The translations under genes were made by a program, and so were the position numbers. DNA of 49,716 nt from Deltaproteobacteria bacterium (lineage in GTDB: Bacteria > Myxococcota_A > Polyangia > Polyangiales > JADJMO01). Numbering within the stretch: the stretch's first letter is position 1; every line of letters starts with the position of its first letter. Location of the stretch: NCBI GenBank assembly GCA_022843175.1, contig JALHOE010000042.1, forward strand, positions 1 to 49,716, in the 5' to 3' direction. The notes beneath the pieces are model-generated. The model ran no database searches. It was not told where the DNA came from and worked only from the letters and a program-made list of their open reading frames with translations. Below, one piece after another: positions 24,254 through 32,691 of the stretch.

Positions 24254-25434
24254 TCGACATCCGCGCCGACCGTCCGGCCACCCGCGTCGAGAAGCTGATC
24301 GGCCTGTTCCGCGTGCCCGGTCCGGTCGACCCGTTCATGGCCGCGCTCGTCGTGACACTGATCGCGTTCGGCGTGGTGATGGTCTACTCGGCGAGCGCGA
24401 TCGAGGCGACGGTCCAGTACAAGGACCCGCAGTACTTCCTCAAGCGCCAGGTCTCGTTCGGCGCGGTGGGTCTGCTCCTGATGTGGGGCATCTCGCGGAT
24501 CGACTACCGCGCCTACAAGAAGCTCACCTACCCGATCCTGATCGTGGTCGTCGGCCTGATGTCGGCGTGCGTGTTCGGACTCGGCAAGAAGGGCGGCGGC
24601 GCGACCCGCTGGATCGCCCTCGGCCCGGTCCACATCCAGCCGGCCGAGCTCGCGAAGCTCGCGCTCGTGATCTGGCTCGCGTACTCGCTCGCGAAGAAGG
24701 GCGCGGGGGTGAAGACCTTCTCGGTCGGCTTCCTCCCCCACCTGCTCATGAGCGGCTTCTTGATGCTGCTCTGCATGAAGCAGCCGGACTTCGGGAGCGC
24801 GGTCGTGCTCCTGCTCCTCACGTTCACCATGCTCTTCGTGGCCGGCGCGAAGGTCGGCTACATCATGGGCGCGCTGCTCCTCGGCAGCATCGGCGGCGCG
24901 GCGGTCGTCCGCTTCAAGGAGTATCGCTGGCAGCGTGTCGTCGCGTGGCTCGAGATGGAGGCCCATCGGCAGGACCTCGCGTATCAGCCCTTCCAGGCCC
25001 GCATGTCCTTCGGCTCGGGCGGGGTGTTCGGGCTCGGTCTCGGCAAGGGCCTGCAGATCCTCTACCTGCCCGAGGCGCACACCGACTTCGTCGGCGCGGT
25101 GATCGGCGAGGAGCTGGGGTTCGTCGGCGTGTCGATGCTCTGCCTCTGCTACATCGCGCTCGTCGCGCGCGGTGTTCGCACGGCGTTCCGCGCCCCGGAC
25201 GACTACGGCACCTACCTCGCGTTCGGCCTCTCGACGCTGTTCGCGCTGCAGGCGCTGATCAACCTCGCCGTCGCGATGTCGCTGCTCCCGACCAAGGGGC
25301 TGACGTTGCCGTTCATCTCCTACGGTGGCTCGTCGCTCCTCGTGAACGCCATGGCCGCGGGGGTCCTCCTCAACGTCAGCCGCCACGTGCGGCAGGAAGC
25401 GGAAGCTCCCGTGCTGCAGGAGGCGACCGCATGA
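24250..25434 (+). CDS. ftsW: septal peptidoglycan glycosyltransferase FtsW (SEDS)
   Basis: FtsW polymerises lipid II at the septum as partner of FtsI. The 394-residue protein has about ten membrane helices and the SEDS motifs: VMVYSASAI in the first helices, [42 protein letters not shown] (with the conserved PDFGS/PDxG region), [38 protein letters not shown] and [19 protein letters not shown]. These last blocks distinguish FtsW/RodA proteins, and the dcw position makes it FtsW. The N-terminal cytoplasmic part is about 30 residues. ATG at 24250 overlaps the murD stop by four bases (ATGA), and its stop overlaps murG likewise. Confidence 0.96.
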   Translation: MIDIRADRPATRVEKLIGLFRVPGPVDPFMAALVVTLIAFGVVMVYSASAIEATVQYKDPQYFLKRQVSFGAVGLLLMWGISRIDYRAYKKLTYPILIVVVGLMSACVFGLGKKGGGATRWIALGPVHIQPAELAKLALVIWLAYSLAKKGAGVKTFSVGFLPHLLMSGFLMLLCMKQPDFGSAVVLLLLTFTMLFVAGAKVGYIMGALLLGSIGGAAVVRFKEYRWQRVVAWLEMEAHRQDLAYQPFQARMSFGSGGVFGLGLGKGLQILYLPEAHTDFVGAVIGEELGFVGVSMLCLCYIALVARGVRTAFRAPDDYGTYLAFGLSTLFALQALINLAVAMSLLPTKGLTLPFISYGGSSLLVNAMAAGVLLNVSRHVRQEAEAPVLQEATA

Positions 25435-26507
25435 TCCTCCTCGCTGGCGGAGGGACGGGGGGCCATGTGTTCCCGCTGGTCGCGCTCGCCGAGGCGTTCG
25501 CCCACGTGGTGCCCGAAGAGGAGATCCGCTTCGTCGGCACCGCGAAGGGGCTCGAGGCGCGGGTGATCCCGGCGCGCGGCTGGGCCCTCGAGACGCTCTC
25601 GATCGAGCCGATGAAGGGCCGTTCGCTGTTCGGCGCCGCGCGCGGCGGCATGATCGCCGGTGCGGCGATCGTGCGCGCGATCGCGCTGGTCGCGCGTCTG
25701 CGTCCGCGCCTGTGCGTGTCGATCGGCGGCTACGCGGCCGGCCCCGTGGGCGTCGCCGCGGCCACCCTCAACGTGCCGCTCGCGCTCCTCGAGCCAAACC
25801 GCGTCGCGGGCATCACCCAGAAGCTCCTCGCGCCGCTCGCCAAGCGCATCTACGTCGGCTTCCGCGAGGCTGTATCGAGCCCGAGCGGCGCCGGAGGCGT
25901 CCGCGTTTGGAAGAAGGCGCGGGCGCTCGGCGTGCCGCTGCGCAAGGGCTTCGCCGCCGTCCCCGCGCCGGCGCGCCGCGACCGGCCGCTGCGGTTGTTC
26001 GTCACCGGCGGGAGCCAGGGCGCGCAACACCTCAACGAGACGATGCCCACGGTGATCGCCGGCCTCCGCGCGCGCGGCGTCGAGCTCGAGGTCGTCCATC
26101 AGGTCGGTCGCGGGCGCGCCAAAGCGTACGAGGGCGCCGAGGTCGTGGAGTTCGTCGACGACGTGCCCGCGCGGCTCGCGTGGGCCGATCTCGTCATCGC
26201 GCGCTCCGGGGCGATGACCTGCGCCGAGCTGTGCGCGATCGGCCGCGCGGCGATCCTCGTGCCCTATCCGCACGCGGCGGACGATCATCAGGCGGCCAAC
26301 GCCGAGGCGCTCGCGGCGGCGGGCGCGGCGCTCGCGATCCGCCAGCCGGACGCGACGGCCGAGCGGTTGATCGAAGCGATCGGCGGTCTCTACGACGACG
26401 ACGCGGCGCGCGTGCGAATGGCCGACGCCGCGCGCGCGCGCGGCATCCCGGACGCGGCGACGAAGATCGCCGAGGACGTGGTCGAGCTCTTGAAAGGGGG
26501 ACGCTGA
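25431..26507 (+). CDS. murG: lipid II synthase MurG (GlcNAc transferase)
   Basis: MurG transfers GlcNAc from UDP-GlcNAc to lipid I at the inner face of the membrane, giving lipid II. The 358-residue GT-B protein begins [23 protein letters not shown], with the diagnostic GGGTGGH loop, then [30 protein letters not shown], the [18 protein letters not shown] segment, [14 protein letters not shown] and, in the UDP-binding half, [34 protein letters not shown] at 25431 overlaps the ftsW stop (ATGA); the upstream extension in the same frame is a shadow of ftsW. The stop shares a base with the murC start (TGATG). Everything fits a normal enzyme. Confidence 0.96.
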   Translation: MILLAGGGTGGHVFPLVALAEAFAHVVPEEEIRFVGTAKGLEARVIPARGWALETLSIEPMKGRSLFGAARGGMIAGAAIVRAIALVARLRPRLCVSIGGYAAGPVGVAAATLNVPLALLEPNRVAGITQKLLAPLAKRIYVGFREAVSSPSGAGGVRVWKKARALGVPLRKGFAAVPAPARRDRPLRLFVTGGSQGAQHLNETMPTVIAGLRARGVELEVVHQVGRGRAKAYEGAEVVEFVDDVPARLAWADLVIARSGAMTCAELCAIGRAAILVPYPHAADDHQAANAEALAAAGAALAIRQPDATAERLIEAIGGLYDDDAARVRMADAARARGIPDAATKIAEDVVELLKGGR

Positions 26508-27889
26508 TGTTCCGCGGGCGTGTTCGTCACGTGCACTTCGTCGGCGTCGGCGGCATCGGCATGAGCGGCCTCGCGGAGATCCTCCGCTCGCTCGACTTCG
26601 ACGTCTCCGGCTCCGACCTCAAGGCCTCCGACGTGACCAAGCGGCTGGAGAGCCTCGGCGTGCGCGTCGACGTCGGCCACCGCGCCGACAACGTGCGCAC
26701 CGCCGACGTGGTGGTCATCTCCAGCGCCGTTCGGCCCGACAACCCCGAGGTGCTCGAGGCCCGCGCGCGGCAGATCCCGGTGATCGCGCGCGCCGAGATG
26801 CTCGCCGAGCTGATGCGGGTGAAGCACGGCGTCGCGATCGCCGGCTCGCACGGAAAGACCACCACGACCTCGCTCGTCGCCACCGTGCTCCGCGCGGCCG
26901 GGCTCGATCCGACCGTCGTCGTCGGCGGCAAGGTCAACGCGCTCGGCTCCAACGCGCGGCTCGGGCAGGGCGACTTGCTCGTGGCCGAGGCCGACGAGTC
27001 CGACGGCTCCTTCCTCCGCCTGACGCCGACGCTCGCCGTGGTCACCAACATCGACCCCGAGCACCTCGACCACTACGGCACGTTCGAGAAGCTGCAGGAC
27101 GCGTTCGTCAGCTTCGTGGAGCGGATCCCGTTCTACGGCCTCGGCGTGCTGTGCCTCGATCACCCGACGGTGCAGTCGCTCCTCCCGCGGCTCCAGCGCC
27201 GCCACGTCACGTACGGCCTCTCGGCGCAGGCCGACTACCGCGCGATGCACGTGGCGTTCGAGGGGCTGTCCACCCGGTTCGACGTCTACCGACGGCACGA
27301 GCGCCTCGGCGAGTTCGTGGTGCGCATGCCCGGCGCCCACAACGTGCTCAACACGCTGGCCGCCATCGCGGTGGCCGACGAGCTCGAGGTGCCGCTCGAC
27401 GTCGTGCGCTCGGCGCTCGCGTCGTTCGGTGGCGTGCAGCGCCGCTTCACCATCGTCGGCGAGAGCAGCGACGGGATCACGCTGGTCGACGACTACGGCC
27501 ACCACCCGGCCGAGATCGAGGCCACCCTCGACGCCGCGCGCCGCGCCTACGAGAGACGCGTGGTCGTCGCGTTCCAGCCGCACCGCTACAGCCGCACTGC
27601 GTCGCTGATGAAGGAGTTCGCGCGCGCCTTCAACCGCGCCGACGTCGTGCTCCTCACCGAGATCTACGCCGCGGGCGAGGAGCCCATCCCCGGCATCAGC
27701 GGCTCGTCGCTGGCCGAGCAGGTCCGCGCGCACGGTCATCACGACGTCTCCTTCGTGCCGACCCGCGCCGCGGCGACCGACGCGCTCGAGAAGATCGTGA
27801 AGCCCGGCGATCTCGTGATCTGCCTCGGCGCCGGCGACATCAACAAGTGCGCGCGCGAGCTGCTCGATCGATTGGCGGCCCGCCCATGA
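26507..27889 (+). CDS. murC: UDP-MurNAc:L-alanine ligase MurC
   Basis: MurC adds the first stem-peptide residue, L-alanine, using ATP. The 460-residue protein has [17 protein letters not shown] at the N-terminus, [11 protein letters not shown], the P-loop GSHGKTTTT at 113-121, [25 protein letters not shown], and the C-terminal [19 protein letters not shown] and FQPHRYSRT blocks, all MurC signatures. ATG at 26507 overlaps the murG stop by one base, and its own stop overlaps ftsQ (ATGA). In many related clusters murB and ddl follow murC; here ftsQ follows directly, so the UDP-MurNAc supply (MurA, MurB) and D-Ala-D-Ala supply (Ddl) must come from elsewhere in the genome. Confidence 0.97.
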   Translation: MFRGRVRHVHFVGVGGIGMSGLAEILRSLDFDVSGSDLKASDVTKRLESLGVRVDVGHRADNVRTADVVVISSAVRPDNPEVLEARARQIPVIARAEMLAELMRVKHGVAIAGSHGKTTTTSLVATVLRAAGLDPTVVVGGKVNALGSNARLGQGDLLVAEADESDGSFLRLTPTLAVVTNIDPEHLDHYGTFEKLQDAFVSFVERIPFYGLGVLCLDHPTVQSLLPRLQRRHVTYGLSAQADYRAMHVAFEGLSTRFDVYRRHERLGEFVVRMPGAHNVLNTLAAIAVADELEVPLDVVRSALASFGGVQRRFTIVGESSDGITLVDDYGHHPAEIEATLDAARRAYERRVVVAFQPHRYSRTASLMKEFARAFNRADVVLLTEIYAAGEEPIPGISGSSLAEQVRAHGHHDVSFVPTRAAATDALEKIVKPGDLVICLGAGDINKCARELLDRLAARP

Positions 27890-28791
27890 GCACGACCGCC
27901 CGCACCCTGCCGAGCAACCGCCGGGTTGCGACGCCGCCGCGCGCCAACACGCCGGTGGCGCCGAAGAAGCCGTGGGATCCCGAGGCCCTGTGGCGCGGGC
28001 TGCGGCTCGCGGGGCGGATCGCGCTCGGCGTGGCGATCGTCGCGCTCGGCGTGATCGCGGCGGTGCAGGCGCGCCGCTACGTGACCCAGAGCCCGCGCTT
28101 CGCGCTCAGAGATCTCCGCATCGAGGGCAACCACCGCCGCACGAGGCAACAGATCACCGACCTCGCCGGGATCGTCCTCGGTCAGAACGTCGTCGAGCTC
28201 GACCTCGAGGCGGTGCGCACGCGGCTCGAGCGCGATCCGTGGATCGAGCGCGCCACGATCATGCGTCGCCTGCCGGCGAGCGTCTCGATCGACGTGATCG
28301 AGCGCGACGCCGCGGCGCTGGTCGCCCTGCCGAGCGGCACCTGGCTCGCGACCTCGCACGGCGATCTCTTCAAGAAGATCGAAGCCGACGATCCCAACGA
28401 CATGCCGGTGGTGACCGGGCTCACCGACGACGCAGCGGCGAGCGATCGCGACGCCACGGGCCAGATCATCCGCCGCGCGCTCGATCTCGCCGCCGACGCC
28501 GAGCGGGTCGGCCTGTTCGGCGGGCGCGTGCAGGAGCTCGCCGTCGATCCCGACGGCGGCATCACCGCCGTGCTCTCGCGCGGCAAGGTCTCGGTGCGCG
28601 TGGTGTTCGGCAAGAGCGGCTACCGCCAGAAGGTGCGCCTCGGCGCGAAGATCGAGGCCGAGCTCTCCAGGCGCGGCGCGCGCGCGACGACGGTGTTCCT
28701 CGACGACGACGTCCATCCCGAGCGCGTGGTCGTCCGCCTGGTCTCCGCGCTCCCGCCCGCCACCGTCACCATCGACGGAGCGACGCCATGA
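27886..28791 (+). CDS. ftsQ: cell division protein FtsQ
   Basis: FtsQ is a bitopic divisome protein that holds FtsB and FtsL and links early and late division proteins. The 301-residue protein has a Pro/Arg-rich cytoplasmic N-terminus (about 45 residues), one membrane helix (about 46-66, [18 protein letters not shown]), a POTRA domain ([19 protein letters not shown] ... [44 protein letters not shown]) and the beta domain ([15 protein letters not shown] ... PVVTGL ... [24 protein letters not shown]). The order of elements is the standard one. ATG at 27886 overlaps the murC stop (ATGA). Its stop overlaps the ATG of a 32-codon ORF rather than ftsA directly. Confidence 0.94.
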   Translation: MSTTARTLPSNRRVATPPRANTPVAPKKPWDPEALWRGLRLAGRIALGVAIVALGVIAAVQARRYVTQSPRFALRDLRIEGNHRRTRQQITDLAGIVLGQNVVELDLEAVRTRLERDPWIERATIMRRLPASVSIDVIERDAAALVALPSGTWLATSHGDLFKKIEADDPNDMPVVTGLTDDAAASDRDATGQIIRRALDLAADAERVGLFGGRVQELAVDPDGGITAVLSRGKVSVRVVFGKSGYRQKVRLGAKIEAELSRRGARATTVFLDDDVHPERVVVRLVSALPPATVTIDGATP

Positions 28792-28886
28792 ACGATTTCT
28801 CATTGCGAAAACTTGGCCGCGGGTCGCGAGGCCTGACAGGTTCGCGTCGACCCGCAGGTCGGCTGCGGAATCAGGAGCGAACGTGA
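28788..28886 (+). CDS. 32-residue basic ORF between ftsQ and ftsA
   Basis: The ATG at 28788 overlaps the ftsQ stop by four bases (ATGA), and the TGA at 28884-28886 shares a base with the ftsA ATG (TGATG). The same overlaps join most other genes of the cluster, so the ORF keeps an unbroken coupling chain. The peptide begins [15 protein letters not shown] and ends RLRNQERT; eight Arg and one Lys against two acidic residues give it a strong positive charge. It has no membrane segment and I recognise no family. The first dozen codons are less GC-rich than the neighbours. It may be a real small protein, a coupling leader for ftsA, or an incidental ORF over the RNA hairpin at 28819-28855. Confidence 0.42.
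   Translation: MNDFSLRKLGRGSRGLTGSRRPAGRLRNQERT
28819..28855 (+). other. stable RNA hairpin between ftsQ and ftsA
   Basis: GCGGGTCG (28819-28826) pairs perfectly with CGACCCGC (28848-28855). The stem can extend inward with CGA/TCG after a small bulge. The ftsA ribosome binding site AGGAG (28873-28877) lies 17 bases downstream and is left free. No T-run follows, so it is not an ordinary terminator. It could be a processing or stability element in the dcw message. Confidence 0.4.
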
Positions 28887-30175
28887 TGGCGAAGCAGGGT
28901 GAGATCGTCGTTGGGCTCGATATCGGGACCACGAAGGTGTGCGCTGTCGTCGCCGAGGTTAAGAGCTCGGGAGGCGACTTCTCCGAGATCGAGATCCTCG
29001 GCGTCGGGAACGTCCCCTGTAAGGGTCTCCGCAAGGGCGTCGTCGCCAACGTCGCATCGACCACCGAGTCGATCCGGCAGGCGATCGAAGAGGCGCAGAA
29101 CATGGCGGGCGTCGAGATCCGCACCGTGTTCGCCGGCATCGCCGGCAGTCACGTGCGCGCGCAGACGTCGAACGGCGTGGTCGCGATCGCCTCCAACGAG
29201 GTGACCCGCAGCGACGTCGAGCGGGTGCTCGAGAACGCTCGCGCGATCCCGATCCCGACCGATCGCCAGATCCTCCACGTGCTCCCCTGCGAGTACCTGG
29301 TCGACACCCAGGACGGCATTCGCGAGCCGGTCGGCATGAGCGGCGTCCGCCTCGAGGCGAAGGCGCAGCTGATCACCGCCGCGCGCTCCTGCGTCGAGAA
29401 CGTCATCAAGTGCGCCGAGCGCGTCGGCCTCACCGTGGCCGACGTCGTCCTCGAGCCGCTCGCCAGCGCCGAGGCCGTCCTCACCGAGGACGAGCGCGAG
29501 ATCGGCGTCGCGGTCGTCGACATCGGCGGCGGCACCACCGACGTGATCCTCTACGTCGACGGCGGCATCGTCAGCGCGAACGTCATCCCGGTCGGCGGCA
29601 TGAGCGTCACCAGCGACATCGCGGCGGGTCTCCGCACGCCGATGGCCGAAGCGGAGCGCCTCAAGCACGCCCGCGGCTGCGCCCTCGGCCGGATGGTCCC
29701 GGACGACGAGGAGATGGAAGTCCCCGGCGTCGGCGGCTACCCCGCCCGCCGCGTGCCCCGCCGCGTCCTCGCGGACATCATCGAGCCCCGCGTCGAGGAG
29801 ATCTTCGCGGTCGTTCGTCGCCAGCTCGAGGAGTCCGGCTACCTCGAGCAGCTCTCGGCCGGCGTCGTCCTCTGTGGCGGCGCGGTCCTGATGGAGGGGA
29901 TGACCGAGCTCGGCGAGGAGATCCTCGGCATGCCGGTCCGCCGCGGCTACCCGGTCGGCACGCGCGGCCTGACGGATCTCACCCACGGCCCGCAGTTCGC
30001 GACCGCCGTCGGTCTCGCTCGCTACGGCGCCCGCGCCATCTTCCTCGCCCAGGCGCGCGAAGAAGAGCCCGCGCCGATGCCGGCCTCGAAGGCGGTCGGA
30101 AAGGAGCACAGCCGTGACCAGGGAATGCCGAGTGATCGGCCAGGCTTCTGGGGTTGGTTGAAGGCTGCCTTCTAA
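28886..30175 (+). CDS. ftsA: cell division protein FtsA
   Basis: FtsA is the actin-like ATPase that tethers FtsZ filaments to the membrane. The 429-residue protein shows the actin-fold phosphate loops: VVGLDIGTTKVCAVV near the N-terminus, VVDIGGGTTDVILY (phosphate 2) and SAGVVLCGGAVLMEGM (adenosine). It also has the 1C-domain region with GVVANVASTTESIRQAI and FAGIAGSHV. The C-terminus ends PGFWGWLKAAF, the amphipathic membrane-targeting helix of FtsA, after a variable linker. ATG at 28886 is preferred over the in-frame GTG at 28883 because AGGAG (28873-28877) then lies eight bases upstream. Some 252 bases without a gene separate it from ftsZ. Confidence 0.96.
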   Translation: MAKQGEIVVGLDIGTTKVCAVVAEVKSSGGDFSEIEILGVGNVPCKGLRKGVVANVASTTESIRQAIEEAQNMAGVEIRTVFAGIAGSHVRAQTSNGVVAIASNEVTRSDVERVLENARAIPIPTDRQILHVLPCEYLVDTQDGIREPVGMSGVRLEAKAQLITAARSCVENVIKCAERVGLTVADVVLEPLASAEAVLTEDEREIGVAVVDIGGGTTDVILYVDGGIVSANVIPVGGMSVTSDIAAGLRTPMAEAERLKHARGCALGRMVPDDEEMEVPGVGGYPARRVPRRVLADIIEPRVEEIFAVVRRQLEESGYLEQLSAGVVLCGGAVLMEGMTELGEEILGMPVRRGYPVGTRGLTDLTHGPQFATAVGLARYGARAIFLAQAREEEPAPMPASKAVGKEHSRDQGMPSDRPGFWGWLKAAF

Positions 30176-30198
30176 CTTGCCCGAATCTACATGCTTTC

Positions 30199-30227
30199 TT
30201 TATGTGACTACGTAAGGGCTTTATAAA
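30199..30227 (+). promoter_or_regulatory. candidate promoter in the AT-rich gap before ftsZ
   Basis: The gap 30176-30427 begins with about 75 bases much richer in A and T than anything nearby. It contains TATAAA (30222-30227, five of six to the -10 consensus) with TTTATG (30199-30204) 17 bases upstream as a weak -35. A TTGACG at 30228-30233 could serve a second start. The later part of the gap is GC-rich and forms a leader of about 190 bases. A separate ftsZ promoter would allow FtsZ levels to differ from the rest of the operon. Confidence 0.4.
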
Positions 30228-30427
30228 TTGACGAAGATGTGATTGATTAAGGCGTAGATCCGAGGCGCAAGGCAAAGTGACGGGGAAGAGGCGCCCCGTG
30301 CCGAGCGACCCCGATCGCCGCCCGCAGTGTGTGAGGCGTTCGAGGGGACAGACGAAGAGCGACCAGATTCCGGGCTCGAGCCAGGTGGCTCGTCCGCGGT
30401 CGAGGTTGCGCGAGGCGGAGGACGACG

Positions 30428-31702
30428 ATGGCTTTCCAGATCGAGTTCGCGGACGAGCAGCAGGACAACCAGGCGCGGATCAAGGTGATCGGCGTCGGCG
30501 GCTCCGGTAACAACGCGGTCAACACGATGATTGAGTTCGGCCTCGACGGGGTCGAGTTCATCGCGATCAACACCGACCGTCAGGCGCTGGACGCGAACGC
30601 CGCGCCCACCAAGCTCCAGATCGGCGGAGCGGTCACCAAGGGCCTCGGCGCCGGCGCGAACCCCGATCAGGGTCGTAAGGCCGCGCTCGAGGACGTCAAC
30701 CGCATCAAGGAGCTCGTCGCCGGTGCGGACATGGTCTTCATCACCGCCGGCATGGGCGGCGGCACCGGCACCGGCGCGGCCCCGATCGTCGCGCAGATCG
30801 CGCGCGAAGAGGGTGCGCTCACGGTCGGCGTCGTCACGAAGCCGTTCCTCTTCGAGGGACGCCAGCGCGCCAAGCGCGCCGAAGCGGGGCTCCACTTCCT
30901 CACCGAGCAGGTGGACACGCTCATCACGATTCCCAACCAGAAGTTGTTCGATCTCGGCGAAGATCTCACGTTCATCGAGGCCTTCAAGCGCGCCGATGAA
31001 GTGCTCTATCAAGCGGTCCGTGGGATCAGCGATCTGATCACCCAGATCGGTATCGTCAACGTCGACTTCGCCGACGTGAAGACGGTCATGTCGAACATGG
31101 GCCGCGCGCTCATGGGCACCGGCTGCGCCAAGGGCCAGGGCCGCGCGCGCAGCGCCGCCGAGATGGCGATCAACAGCCCGCTCCTCGACAACATCTCCGT
31201 CGACGGCGCCACCGGCATCCTCCTCAACATCGTCGGCGGCCCCGACATGAAGATGAAGGAGATCGAAGAGGCCGCCGCGCTCATCCAGGAGCAGGCGCAC
31301 GAAGAGGCGAACATCATCTTCGGCGCCTCGATCGATCCGAGCCTCGGCGAGATGGTCAAGGTCACCGTCATCGCGACCGGCTTCGACAAGCCGGCCGAGG
31401 AGTCGGTCCACTCGTCGCAGCAGATGCGCGCGACGATCCCGTCGGCCCTCCCTGCCGCGGCCCAGCCGCTCGCTCGCGCGCTCTCGCGCGAAGTCGCGCC
31501 GCAGCGCGCGTCGCAGCCGCGCGAGGAGCCGCTCTTCGTGCAGCCGTCGCGCACCACGCGCACGTCCGCTCCCGCCCCCGAGCCCCGCGCCTCGCGCGAG
31601 GTCGCGCCGGTGAGCCGCAACTACGAGGCGCGCTCGGAGCGCTTCGCCTCGCCGCTCGATCAGGACTGGGACATCCCGGCGTACGTCCGCCGCAACCAGT
31701 AG
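30428..31702 (+). CDS. ftsZ: cell division GTPase FtsZ
   Basis: FtsZ is the tubulin-like GTPase that forms the division ring. The 424-residue protein has [18 protein letters not shown], the tubulin signature GGGTGTG at 110-116, [10 protein letters not shown], the synergy (T7) loop region [14 protein letters not shown] and [13 protein letters not shown] globular domain of about 320 residues is followed by a roughly 90-residue disordered linker rich in Ala, Pro, Arg and Ser, then the conserved C-terminal peptide [10 protein letters not shown], which binds FtsA and other partners. ATG at 30428 is preceded by GGAGG (30417-30421). A strong intrinsic terminator follows the gene at 31734-31785, closing the dcw cluster. 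Confidence 0.98.
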   Translation: MAFQIEFADEQQDNQARIKVIGVGGSGNNAVNTMIEFGLDGVEFIAINTDRQALDANAAPTKLQIGGAVTKGLGAGANPDQGRKAALEDVNRIKELVAGADMVFITAGMGGGTGTGAAPIVAQIAREEGALTVGVVTKPFLFEGRQRAKRAEAGLHFLTEQVDTLITIPNQKLFDLGEDLTFIEAFKRADEVLYQAVRGISDLITQIGIVNVDFADVKTVMSNMGRALMGTGCAKGQGRARSAAEMAINSPLLDNISVDGATGILLNIVGGPDMKMKEIEEAAALIQEQAHEEANIIFGASIDPSLGEMVKVTVIATGFDKPAEESVHSSQQMRATIPSALPAAAQPLARALSREVAPQRASQPREEPLFVQPSRTTRTSAPAPEPRASREVAPVSRNYEARSERFASPLDQDWDIPAYVRRNQ

Positions 31703-31733
31703 CTCGGTCGCAGCAGACCCACGAACACCTTCG

Positions 31734-31785
31734 CCGCGTACCGCTAGGGAAGCCTCCCCCCGACCCGGTACGCGGTACCTTTTTT
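31734..31785 (+). terminator. intrinsic terminator after ftsZ with two alternative stems
   Basis: GGTAC-GCG-GTACC (31767-31779) followed directly by six T (31780-31785) is a classic short terminator. The left arm can instead pair as part of GGTACGCGG (31767-31775) with CCGCGTACC (31734-31742), a nine-base perfect stem that excludes the short hairpin. Either way the T-run follows within five bases. Confidence 0.72.
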
Positions 31786-31812
31786 GTCGTCGCTCGCGCG
31801 CGCAGCGGGCGT

Positions 31813-31841
31813 GTCGCTGCTCACCCGGGAACAGCAGCGAC
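31813..31841 (+). other. stem-loop upstream of 31885
   Basis: GTCGCTGCT (31813-31821) and AGCAGCGAC (31833-31841) form a perfect nine-base stem with an 11-base loop that includes the palindrome CCCGGG. No T-run follows. It lies between the ftsZ terminator and the start of the next gene and could be a leader structure or a protein-binding dyad; no promoter with both elements was found here. Confidence 0.35.
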
Positions 31842-31884
31842 CGCGCCCGGGCCGCGAATGGGCGAAAGGCTGTAGTATGGATCG

Positions 31885-32691
31885 ATGCGGCCGCACCCGA
31901 GCGGATATCCCAGGGCGCCGGACTCCCCGGCTCACATCGCGCCCGCCCTGGAGCTGCGCAAGGCGATCGAGGCCACGCAGAGCGGCGCGGTCGAGGACGC
32001 GGTCGCCTTCACGCTCGCGTTTCCGATCGTCGAGCGCACCCGGCCGTTCGAGTCCGAGGAGTCGACCAACCCCGAGGTCCCGGTGCACCCGATCGGCGAG
32101 GAGCCGGACACCTTCGTCGACCTGCCCGCGATCGATCCGGAGCGCACGCTCGAGCGCGACCCGTACCACAATCGCGACGCTGAGCAGACGCTGCCGGCCG
32201 CCGAGAGCGATCTGCTCACGCGCAGCCTGCAGTCGATCGGCGAGATCGATCACCCCAACAGCTCGGCGGGCAAGGTGCTGCTCGGGCGTGCACGGGCGAT
32301 CCGGGTGCGTCTGGCGCTGCTCCAGTGCTGGCCGGACGACTTCTCGCCCTCGCGCGCCGCCGACGAGCTGCTCGATCTCGCCGTTCACCCCGCGGTCGCC
32401 GTCGCGCTCACCGCCGAGCCGATCGACGAGCACGCGCTGGTCGCGACCGTCGCCGGCGACGTGCGCGCGCGGTTCCCGGCGATCACCCGCTCCACGCTAC
32501 GCGACGTGATCGCGGCAGCCTGCGCCCGGGTCACCCTGCTCGGCGTGCCGCGCGCGATTGAATACATGCGCACACGGTTCGCCGAGCTGCCCGGCAAGCA
32601 ACGTCGTGCGGCGGTCGCCGTCGCGAGCACGCTCGTCGCCACCCCCGCGCAGGGGGAGACGCTGCGGCTCGTCACCGCGGCGCTGTCATAG
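31885..32691 (+). CDS. unrecognised cytoplasmic protein, 268 residues
   Basis: The protein has no signal peptide or membrane segment. The N-terminal half (to about residue 110) is acidic and Pro-rich and probably disordered (FESEESTNPEVPVHPIGEEPD); the C-terminal half is helical (SAGKVLLGRARAIRVRLALLQCWPDDFSPSRAADELLDLAVHP, then helices ending VAVASTLVATPAQGETLRLVTAAL). I recognise no family. It follows the ftsZ terminator, so it is probably transcribed separately. Its stop lies six bases inside the 3' end of the convergent TonB-dependent receptor gene. The start ATG at 31885 is the first in the frame, but a later start is possible given the disordered N-terminus. Codon use is normal for the region, which supports a real gene. 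Confidence 0.62.
   Translation: MRPHPSGYPRAPDSPAHIAPALELRKAIEATQSGAVEDAVAFTLAFPIVERTRPFESEESTNPEVPVHPIGEEPDTFVDLPAIDPERTLERDPYHNRDAEQTLPAAESDLLTRSLQSIGEIDHPNSSAGKVLLGRARAIRVRLALLQCWPDDFSPSRAADELLDLAVHPAVAVALTAEPIDEHALVATVAGDVRARFPAITRSTLRDVIAAACARVTLLGVPRAIEYMRTRFAELPGKQRRAAVAVASTLVATPAQGETLRLVTAALS

Noticed and set aside
31873-31884. TAGTAT just before the ATG at 31885 as a leaderless promoter
   Set aside because: The hexamer matches the -10 at four of six positions, but no -35 element is found at suitable spacing.
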